Source of the DNA: UMGS1279 sp045577695
Lineage (GTDB): Bacteria > Bacillota > Clostridia > Oscillospirales > Acutalibacteraceae
Direction: 5' to 3'
Length of the DNA: 39,176 nucleotides
Assembly: GCA_045577695.1 (NCBI GenBank)
Contig: JAZNIW010000049.1
Location: forward strand, 1 to 39,176
Shown here: piece after piece, positions 33,801-39,176 of the stretch
How positions within the stretch are numbered: the first letter of the stretch is position 1
Layout: each line of letters begins with the position of its first letter
Translations under genes and position numbers: made by a program
Notes under the pieces: model-generated
What the model was told of the DNA's origin: nothing
What the model saw: only the letters and a program-made list of their open reading frames with translations
Databases searched by the model: none

Positions 33801-35355
33801 GAACGCCACCGTTTATCACAGTTTTGGTTTTATGAATGATGGCTATCAATATTACACCGATGTGCAACGAAATACCGAACTAGCCCGTCTGGAACGAATG
33901 GGTTTCAAAAATTGCCGTACTATGTTCCACGAAAGTTGGGTTGATTCCGGTACCCCCGGCAGTTGGAATTTCAATGCAACTACTTTCCAAGAATTTGCCA
34001 ACTATTGCAACGCCTTGGAAGACCGCGATATGGGAGTTATGCTGAATGTGTTGTGGTACACCTTTATGTTTGGAAACGGAAACCGCAACAGCGCCGCCCA
34101 AACCTATCTCAGTGGATTTGGCGATGATATGAACGGGGAAACCACCGCATACTCCAACTGCATCGCGAATGAGCATAAACTCTCCGGTTCGATGAATCCC
34201 TACGAGTATAGCACCTCAGATCCTATGGGTTCTTCGACGGCCGATTTCAGCGAAACCACCACCGCTTATTTTGAACGCCTATCGAAGTCTGGATTGCGAT
34301 ATGGTTACCTAATTACCGAAATCATTCGCGAACTTAAGGCGCGCGGAGTCAATAACATTGATTATTTACTCTACTTTACAGAACCTTCTATCGGTGATTT
34401 AACAGTCGGCGGCGACCCCACCGGCAGACACAATCAAGAGTATTTGTTTGTTGCTAAAACAATCAAAAACGTATTGGTAGCCAATCAAACCGTTACCGCA
34501 GGCCTTAAACACGTCGGTCCCAACCAAGGCCCTATGATTGTTTCGGGCGGATTATTGGATTACGTTTTATCCCATGACCCTAATTTGTTTGATATTTATA
34601 CCGCCCACTTTTATCCTGCCAAAGCCGACGCCACCGAAGATGGATATTACACCTACACCTACAACGCCTTAACCAATCTCAAAAAAGATTTCACCGACAA
34701 CAACCTTTGGAACGCCAAAGATTTTTGGATCGATGAAACCTTCTCGATTCAAACCGGTGACAGCCAACTCTATTGTCGTCGTGATGTTCCGGCCACCGGT
34801 GTACAAACCGTTGTTAGTGCCATCTGTGCCCAGCAGATGGGGGTTGACAACAGTGTAATGTGGCAGGCCTTTGACCAAAAATGGTATCAACGCACCGAAA
34901 CGGCAGGCGAATATGTCAACGGCATTCATATTACCGGCACCGCGCCCTCTTTGTTCACTTCAAATGTACCCTACAAAACCTACTACACGACCGGTTTATT
35001 CACCCGCTTTAACAACTCGAAAAGCGGAGGAAAAGCCATCGCCACCTCCACCGGAACCGGCGACGGCGGGGACGGAATCTACATTGGTGCTGTAGAATTG
35101 CCGGACGGCAACTTCACTATTACCGTAGCCAATGCCCAGAATATCACAAAAAAGATTCGCATTGAACTGGACGAAGCCATCGGCAAAGATATACACCGAT
35201 ATGCCGAAAATACGCTGACCCGAGTACCAACCGAAAGTGCCCAATTAGCTGAATGCAAAGCCACCTTTAAAAACGTAACAACCTCTATTTTAGACACCAT
35301 TGAACCTTGGTCTGTTTATGTTTATACCACCAGCAAAAAGCCATGCAACCAATAA
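30802..35355 (+). CDS. large secreted modular protein: tandem CBM-like beta-sandwich modules and a clan GH-A-like glycosidase barrel
   Basis: This encodes 1517 residues. The signal peptide is about 1-28 (IVLSLILMIGVVFAAPITYASA). Three close repeats of about 155 residues follow (starting near 35, 190 and 343), each with WYDxPQV, a VTIPVxVANxNTSVY strand, SAWYLDT and a YFLVFRVLxGNGAITLSNF ending; they look like carbohydrate-binding jelly rolls. A diverged fourth module lies at about 491-628, a less clear region to about 835, and a fifth related module at about 837-975. From about 980 comes a TIM-barrel-like part (NQNYLGMNATVYHSFGF, ERMGFKNCRTMFHESWVD). The probable acid/base is Glu1194 (YFTEPS) and the probable nucleophile Glu1312 (FWIDETFS), 118 residues apart. 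A beta-sandwich closes the protein. There is no LPXTG, SLH or dockerin. Substrate unknown. Confidence 0.82.
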   Translation: MKKPIAIVLSLILMIGVVFAAPITYASAVPTGPEIANGTWYDKPQVSGSSTFTGSNGSVTIPVEVANHNTSVYRKITGLETFTTYTLTMNYTSTVAGGSVQTGLSGITQATDEEPSFTSAWYLDTAQNPLLAKPVASDGKYTLTFTTAGTVMDYFLVFRVLNGNGAITLSNFVLTKTSSLEISDVDTENIADGIWYDKPQVSGAPTFKGSNGSVTIPVQVANNNTSVYRKLTDLQPNANYTLTMNYSSSVTSGSVQTGLSGITPATDNAPTFTSAWYLDTAQSPLLGKPVANNGTYAISFSTTNETEYFLVFRVLNGNGAITLSNFSLVLEEETEEDRIAQNIPTLIWYDMPQVTGARTFTGANGEITIPVQVANNNTSVYTKITNLEEYATYTLTMDYESTVAGGSAQTGFSGITPVIGDSPTFTSAWYLDTSESPLLAKPVANNGKYTITFTADGVHSDYFLVFRVLGGNGAITLSNFTLEKNNSKGRNADGIVNNKWSNTGTATLSRNQSAHTVTFEGVANQTIYTVLTGLETTSTYTFSLQHNAEEASLFGTTAYVVAGNEISFDENQVPTGAMLQKTNISTDTDTVITFTTNQTDHEYVVAFRVGNISNLTLSHFALKEKNGLSFVGPSISKADSAENYSLTFKNKVDKSLLADGYNGNAIVEIGTVAAITSRLNDTPLTLSHPAAQTDVAYKTTNSIRRFTSEDSQYAYLFTNISGLTSDYYHVDISVVAYLKLQNGTVLYGDVQTNSIYEAFRFIQTKGSATEKERLSVLLEDSAIRTAFANWKTQNPPAENSNEYFFSLRTNSIGSSLVLSNFTFTENGVAADTARILGGDWYHNQNNQVVSNGSTLSTPANNVQNNAITISSTGCSFYTRLSDLTPNTTYQISFHYNVAAGMQYPGGSGVVWAENAAPVYNMSTNHMPAEENDFISTYSHDKTNQTLTYTFTTKGPHQTITDGDATDDKNDIAAGTETNTTPTVLEVYNAQTPINQNYLGMNATVYHSFGFMNDGYQYYTDVQRNTELARLERMGFKNCRTMFHESWVDSGTPGSWNFNATTFQEFANYCNALEDRDMGVMLNVLWYTFMFGNGNRNSAAQTYLSGFGDDMNGETTAYSNCIANEHKLSGSMNPYEYSTSDPMGSSTADFSETTTAYFERLSKSGLRYGYLITEIIRELKARGVNNIDYLLYFTEPSIGDLTVGGDPTGRHNQEYLFVAKTIKNVLVANQTVTAGLKHVGPNQGPMIVSGGLLDYVLSHDPNLFDIYTAHFYPAKADATEDGYYTYTYNALTNLKKDFTDNNLWNAKDFWIDETFSIQTGDSQLYCRRDVPATGVQTVVSAICAQQMGVDNSVMWQAFDQKWYQRTETAGEYVNGIHITGTAPSLFTSNVPYKTYYTTGLFTRFNNSKSGGKAIATSTGTGDGGDGIYIGAVELPDGNFTITVANAQNITKKIRIELDEAIGKDIHRYAENTLTRVPTESAQLAECKATFKNVTTSILDTIEPWSVYVYTTSKKPCNQ

Positions 35356-35398
35356 TATTCTAACCGTTTGAAGTCCTTTTTTCCGGCGGTTTAACAGC

Positions 35399-35433
35399 GA
35401 AAAAGCAGTCGACCAAAAGTCGACTGCTTTTTC
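35399..35433. terminator. bidirectional terminator between the secreted protein gene and the ABC operon
   Basis: A perfect 15-pair stem GAAAAAGCAGTCGAC / GTCGACTGCTTTTTC with a 5-base loop; A and T runs on both arms serve the convergent genes on each side. Confidence 0.92.
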
Positions 35434-35513
35434 ATCATAGTGAGCGAACAAAACATTTTTAAAAAATGGAATATTTTCCAACAATTATGTATTTAACACC
35501 AAAGGCCTTCCTT

Positions 35514-36257
35514 TTAATAATCCCAATCATCTAACTCCATCTCAAGACATGATTTTAAATATGGTTCTAAAAGAGAAGTCAGTCCCTTGCTTTCCTCAGA
35601 AACGGAATACCCAATATTCACTCCATATTCATTCGTAACAACTATGTAGTAACGATATTTGGAAGGGGATTCTTCGTAAGCGTAAAATTCAGCAAACTCT
35701 CGCAACAAATAAGGGGCCGAACCGCATTCGTATATTGTTACCAGATAACAAAATTCCTCATACTTTTTATTGGTTAGCCTGAGGGGTTTTTGCGAGAGTG
35801 CTTTTTTAATTTCTTTGTTCAGCGCGGTCGAAAGTAAATTCTTTTTTTCAAAATCCACATCATCCACCGCGTAGCCTTCGGTTGAAAAAGGATGTTTCAA
35901 TTGCTGATAAACTGTATCATAAACATCGGTGCGGCAATAATATTCCTGCGGGTCACCTTCTAAAAACAGCCGATCTTTGCTCACCGAAAATACTTCTCCC
36001 ATAATACCACTCAGCAAAACCGGCACATCGCGTTCCGTAACCATCAAATATTCATCGTACGAAAACTCCGGCACAAAATCATCTACGGATAAATCATTCG
36101 GCAGGGGCTTATAGAGATGATCTTGATATAAAATGTTCCCTCCCTCATCTCGAAAGCATTGTGCAGCACGCATCTCATCCAAAGCTGTGCAACCACACAA
36201 ACCGAAACAAAGCAATAAAGAGAGAACGACCGAAAAAACACGGATTTCTTTTTTCAT
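35514..36257 (-). CDS. lipoprotein of unknown function in an ABC transporter operon
   Basis: This encodes 247 residues. The signal peptide has lipobox LCGC, with Cys23 as the predicted lipid anchor. The mature part is mixed alpha/beta and rich in Tyr, Glu and Asp (FVPEFSYDEYLMVTERDVPVLLSGIMGEVFSVSKDRLFLEGDPQEYYCR). I recognise no domain. It starts 11 bases after the stop of the permease gene with AGGAG upstream, so it is the third gene of the ABC unit. It could sense the substrate or stress that the transporter handles, but nothing in the sequence proves it. Confidence 0.75.
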   Translation of the reverse strand: MKKEIRVFSVVLSLLLCFGLCGCTALDEMRAAQCFRDEGGNILYQDHLYKPLPNDLSVDDFVPEFSYDEYLMVTERDVPVLLSGIMGEVFSVSKDRLFLEGDPQEYYCRTDVYDTVYQQLKHPFSTEGYAVDDVDFEKKNLLSTALNKEIKKALSQKPLRLTNKKYEEFCYLVTIYECGSAPYLLREFAEFYAYEESPSKYRYYIVVTNEYGVNIGYSVSEESKGLTSLLEPYLKSCLEMELDDWDY

Positions 36258-36268
36258 ACAGCACTCTC

Positions 36269-37081
36269 CTATTCCAGATTAATTTTTTTCGTCATAATAA
36301 AGTTGGATATTGCGAAATAAACAAAACCAATGATCACCATCCATACAATGCCAATCCCGAACCCGATGTGTAATGCCGAGAGAATGTTCTTTTCAAGAAA
36401 GTTAAATATACGAATCCACACATCTTCATTAATGAAAAGAACCGAAAGAACCGACCCTACCGTTAGCAGGACTTGTAGGACGGTATAATACAAATAGTAT
36501 ACACCAATGGCCCAAAAAACACGATTCTTTTTGGCCAGCTGTCCAATCGAAATACAGGCGTAAATCAACAAGAAATTGACAAATTCGGTCAAAATAGAAA
36601 GTATAATAATCTCAACAAAATAGCCAAATAAATGCCAACCCGAGACTACACCGAGAACATACCGAATCAAATAATTAGCCGCTTTGACCAACTCAACAAA
36701 AAGCTCGCCCGAGGCGGCAATACTGAGTGAAAGAAAGGATATTGCTATGGCCATAAAAACACTAATGGTTGCAGCGGCAGCCTTAACCAAAATATGTTGC
36801 GGGTTGCTTACCGGCAAAACGAGAGTAAGATACCCCTCTTTTCCAAAAAGGTTTTTATAAAACCGAATAACGGCCAAAACCATAGCCGCTACGGGACCAC
36901 CAAACAAACCGACAACAAGGGTAAAAATAGCGGAGCGAAATACGATTTCAAATATAACAGAATCGGTTTCAAACAAAAGAATAATACGGGTTAAGATACC
37001 CAATCCCAAAACAATTCCTTCAATGGGAAGCAATAAACGGAACAAAGCCAAAAATTCATGTTTGAATAATTTCTTTACCAT
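36269..37081 (-). CDS. ABC transporter permease-like membrane protein
   Basis: This encodes 270 residues with about six hydrophobic segments, in pairs near 17-35, 45-75, 103-125, 150-180, 190-215 and 235-262. It begins MVKKLFKHEFLALFRLLLPIEG, the N-terminal style of ABC-2 type permeases that partner YtrB-like ATPases. The ATG overlaps the ATPase stop by 7 bases, with GGGAGGTG upstream. It probably moves a small hydrophobic compound or peptide, or works in cell-envelope stress; the substrate is unknown. Confidence 0.85.
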   Translation of the reverse strand: MVKKLFKHEFLALFRLLLPIEGIVLGLGILTRIILLFETDSVIFEIVFRSAIFTLVVGLFGGPVAAMVLAVIRFYKNLFGKEGYLTLVLPVSNPQHILVKAAAATISVFMAIAISFLSLSIAASGELFVELVKAANYLIRYVLGVVSGWHLFGYFVEIIILSILTEFVNFLLIYACISIGQLAKKNRVFWAIGVYYLYYTVLQVLLTVGSVLSVLFINEDVWIRIFNFLEKNILSALHIGFGIGIVWMVIIGFVYFAISNFIMTKKINLE

Positions 37082-37779
37082 TTGAACACCTCCCGAAAAT
37101 ATTCATCTACCGTAAGGTTGCTTTCTTGCTTAATTTCTTCGACTGATTTATGCAACAAGATTTCTCCGTTATGAATAAATATTGCTTCATCTAAAATCGG
37201 TTCAATATCGGAAATGAGGTGGGTGGAAATCAAGACTGTGGCATCGGGATTATACGAATTCAGTATGGTGGAAATGACATAGTCGCGTGCTGCCGGGTCT
37301 ACGCCGGCAATCGGTTCATCCAATACATATAATTTTGCATTCCGACTCATCGCCAAAATTAGGCAAACTTTTTCTTTATTGCCTTTGGAAAGTTTTTTCA
37401 GCGGTTGATTCGGAGAAATATTGAGTTTTTCAAACATTTCATAGGCAACTTCGGGGCGAAAATCAGAATAAAAATCCTCAAAATATTCCACAATCTGCCG
37501 CACCTTCATCCAGGCATTTAAATATATTTCATCCGGCAAATAGGAAACTTTTGTTTTGGTGGAAACGCCCGGTTTCTCCCCTTCTATGTAAAGACTGCCG
37601 TCAGTCGGGGTAAGCAACCCGTTAATCAGTTTGATTAAGGTTGTCTTTCCGGATCCGTTTGGCCCCAACAATCCAACAATCTTTCCCTTTTGAACGGTTA
37701 GGTTGACATTTTTCAAGGCCGGAAAAGAACCATACTTTTTTATCAGTCCCTCACAACGCAAGATCTCGCTCAAGCCCAT
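37075..37779 (-). CDS. ABC transporter ATP-binding protein (YtrB-like)
   Basis: This encodes 234 residues. Walker A is GPNGSGKT (39-46), the signature LSKGNKEK (130-137), Walker B LYVLDEP (150-156) and the switch histidine is in ISTH. It energises the permease encoded next. AGGAGG lies only two bases before the ATG at 37779, which is close; a TTG two codons later (37773) has eight bases of spacing and may be the true start. YtrB-type operons usually begin with a GntR-family repressor gene, which is absent here, although a palindrome lies at the promoter. Confidence 0.93.
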   Translation of the reverse strand: MGLSEILRCEGLIKKYGSFPALKNVNLTVQKGKIVGLLGPNGSGKTTLIKLINGLLTPTDGSLYIEGEKPGVSTKTKVSYLPDEIYLNAWMKVRQIVEYFEDFYSDFRPEVAYEMFEKLNISPNQPLKKLSKGNKEKVCLILAMSRNAKLYVLDEPIAGVDPAARDYVISTILNSYNPDATVLISTHLISDIEPILDEAIFIHNGEILLHKSVEEIKQESNLTVDEYFREVFKW

Positions 37780-37802
37780 AACCTCCTTTTTAAGTTCGCT
37801 TG

Positions 37803-37819
37803 TAATGTTTACTACATTA
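37803..37819. promoter_or_regulatory. palindromic operator candidate at the ABC operon promoter
   Basis: TAATGT-TTACT-ACATTA is a perfect 6-base inverted repeat with a 5-base centre. It abuts the -10 element on the downstream side, covering the expected transcription start. That is the position for a repressor; which protein binds is unknown. Confidence 0.45.
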
Positions 37820-37848
37820 ATTTTAGCATATTAATCCTCAAATTACAA
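37820..37848 (-). promoter_or_regulatory. promoter of the ABC transporter operon
   Basis: On the minus strand TTGTAA (37843-37848), 17 bases and TAAAAT (37820-37825). It is divergent from the aldolase-family promoter at 37936-37964. Confidence 0.65.
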
Positions 37849-37935
37849 CAGTAGTTACATTTTTGTAAACACTTTTCAGTTTGTGATTAAGTTCAGGATT
37901 TTCGGTTGGATTATAGAATTTATGCTTCAATAAGT

Positions 37936-37964
37936 TTGACAAAACAATTGAATTATGCTATAAT
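37936..37964 (+). promoter_or_regulatory. consensus sigma-A promoter of the aldolase-family gene
   Basis: Perfect TTGACA (37936-37941), 17 bases, and perfect TATAAT (37959-37964). The start codon at 38012 is about 40 bases beyond the expected transcription start. Confidence 0.95.
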
Positions 37965-38011
37965 TTTTTTAATTTATTATAATGTCAACTTGTCTAGCGA
38001 GGAGAAAATGT

Positions 38012-38989
38012 ATGACAGAAAGAAAAGGTAACCTACTTGCCGTTCGTGATGATGTTCGCGTATTGGATGCCACTCTAAGAGATGGTGGACTTTGTAACAA
38101 CTTTGCATTTTCGGATGAATTTGTCAAAGAACTGTATAAAACCAACATCAAATGTGGCGTGGATTATATGGAATTCGGCTACAAGGCCAGTAAAACAATG
38201 TTTTCAAAAAAGGATTTTGGTAAATGGAAATTTTGTGAGGAAGAAGATATTCGTGCCATTATCGGTGACAATCCTTCGGATATGAAAATCGCTGTGATGG
38301 CCGACGTTGGCCGTTGTGACTATCGCACCGATTTTCTGCCCAAAAAGGATAGTGTGATAGATATGGTACGGGTAGCCTGCTACATTCAGCAAATCCCCGC
38401 CGCCATTCAAATGATTGAATATCTGCATGAATTGGGATACGAAACAGCCTGTAATATTATGGCAATCTCCCAGGCCAATTTAGAACAAATCGGACAAGCG
38501 TTGGAAATGCTTTGCCAAACCCATGTGGACGTAATTTATTTGGTAGACAGCTATGGATCACTCTACCCCGAAAACGCCTCAGAGTTTGCTAAAATCTATT
38601 TATCTGCGGTAGATGGCACCGATAAGCGTATTGGCTTCCATGGGCACAATAACCAAAACTTAGCTTTTGGAAATACCATTGAAACACTTTCGTACGGTGT
38701 CTCTTTTGTAGATGCCACTATGATGGGGATGGGTCGCGGTGCCGGCAACTCTGCTATGGAACTGTTGCTCGGCTTTTTGAAAAACCCGAAATACAATGTA
38801 TTTCACCTGCTTCCTTTTATTGAAAAATATATGTTGCCACTAAAAAATCAAGGAATTCATTGGGGCCCAGATTTTCAGTATATGTTTACCGGTATGATGA
38901 ACCGCCATCCCAAAGAAGCCATTGATTTCACCAACCAGGGTCGTACCGATTACAGTGAATTTTACAAAGAACTGCTGGATAATTTTTAA
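38012..38989 (+). CDS. DRE-TIM (HMGL-like) aldolase-domain protein
   Basis: This encodes 325 residues. It has the metal and active-site motif VLDATLRDGG (residues 17-26), the second metal motif GFHGHNN with His210 and His212, and LVDSYGSLYP and GMGRGAGN in between and after. These are the marks of the family including 4-hydroxy-2-oxovalerate aldolase, HMG-CoA lyase and isopropylmalate synthase. It lacks the C-terminal regulatory or communication domains of those enzymes, so it is a stand-alone catalytic barrel that cleaves or forms a carbon-carbon bond on an oxo acid; the substrate is unknown. The start at 38012 has GAGGAG seven bases upstream; the in-frame ATG at 37982 has no Shine-Dalgarno. 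Such proteins often occur near surface-sugar genes, none of which is visible here. Confidence 0.88.
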   Translation: MTERKGNLLAVRDDVRVLDATLRDGGLCNNFAFSDEFVKELYKTNIKCGVDYMEFGYKASKTMFSKKDFGKWKFCEEEDIRAIIGDNPSDMKIAVMADVGRCDYRTDFLPKKDSVIDMVRVACYIQQIPAAIQMIEYLHELGYETACNIMAISQANLEQIGQALEMLCQTHVDVIYLVDSYGSLYPENASEFAKIYLSAVDGTDKRIGFHGHNNQNLAFGNTIETLSYGVSFVDATMMGMGRGAGNSAMELLLGFLKNPKYNVFHLLPFIEKYMLPLKNQGIHWGPDFQYMFTGMMNRHPKEAIDFTNQGRTDYSEFYKELLDNF

Positions 38990-39034
38990 GAAATTATTTG
39001 GCAAACAAGTCGGTTAGAAATGGCAAATAAAAGC

Positions 39035-39176
39035 AGGCTCTATAATAAATGTTGGGGTAACCAAGTAGAGCCTACGAAGAAAAAATGAAATAAAAGAAAA
39101 AAAGTAGAGCATATTTGGAAAAAATCCGTTAAAATGGAAATGACTAGTAACCATGAACGGAGGACCAAATATGCTC
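39035..39176 (+). mobile_element. probable left end of an insertion sequence (ISL3-like), cut by the window edge
   Basis: GGCTCTATAATAAATGTTGG opens the segment at 39036, resembling terminal repeats of ISL3-type elements as I recall them. AGGCTCTA (39035-39042) and TAGAGCCT (39066-39073) form a subterminal inverted repeat, and AGTAGAGC recurs at 39102-39109. A start codon with a strong Shine-Dalgarno follows at 39171. The transposase is outside the window, so the family is not proven. Confidence 0.45.
39171..39176 (+). CDS. start of an ORF beyond the right edge, possibly a transposase
   Basis: ATGCTC ends the window and is preceded by GGAGG at 39159-39163, seven bases before the ATG. Only Met-Leu is visible. 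The position behind an IS-like end suggests a transposase; this is inference. Confidence 0.4.

Overview
The window looks like chromosomal DNA from an endospore-forming Clostridia bacterium (Bacillota), most likely in the Oscillospirales/Ruminococcaceae range. The evidence is spoIVA and a BofA-family gene, an IspH-ribosomal protein S1 fusion, an archaeal-type ProS, a T-box leader, sigma-A promoters with 17-base spacers, and several genes whose best start is TTG behind a good Shine-Dalgarno. Base composition by eye is in the low to middle 40s percent GC. The genus assignment is inference.

Positions 1-29219 are a dense housekeeping block, all on the minus strand. From right to left it holds: uvrA (26379-29219); an operon of DUF5685 protein, J-domain protein, membrane protein, HI0933-type flavoprotein, cmk, plsC and ispH-rpsA, closed by a strong terminator; monocistronic spoIVA with its own terminator; a 13-gene run from proS through a Ser-rich membrane protein, a secreted FKBP-like lipoprotein, rsmD, coaD, a coiled-coil protein, alaS, a HIT protein, comEC, holA, an RNase M5-like Toprim protein and a WYL regulator to bofA; a lone trpB behind its own promoter and a tryptophan-type T-box leader; and a last operon of a DUF6106-like membrane protein, nnrE-nnrD fusion, a small lipoprotein and a YgjP-like peptidase cut by the left edge.

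From 29447 to the right edge the character changes to accessory DNA. A tRNA-Val(GAC) gene with a very strong terminator is followed by an array of short palindromes separated by a repeated CTTCAC unit. Next come a four-helix-bundle (S23/Avd-like) gene, translationally coupled to a small Cys-rich ORF of unknown function, and a 1517-residue secreted protein with tandem beta-sandwich modules and a clan GH-A-like glycosidase barrel. A minus-strand ABC transporter operon (ATPase, permease, lipoprotein), a plus-strand DRE-TIM aldolase-family gene under a consensus promoter, and what looks like the left end of an insertion sequence complete the region.

The most interesting unexplained structure is the palindrome array plus four-helix-bundle/Cys-rich pair at 29572-30545. 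It has the layout of a small repeat-associated element, but shows no transposase or reverse transcriptase. The secreted modular glycosidase candidate and the lone T-box-controlled trpB are next in interest.
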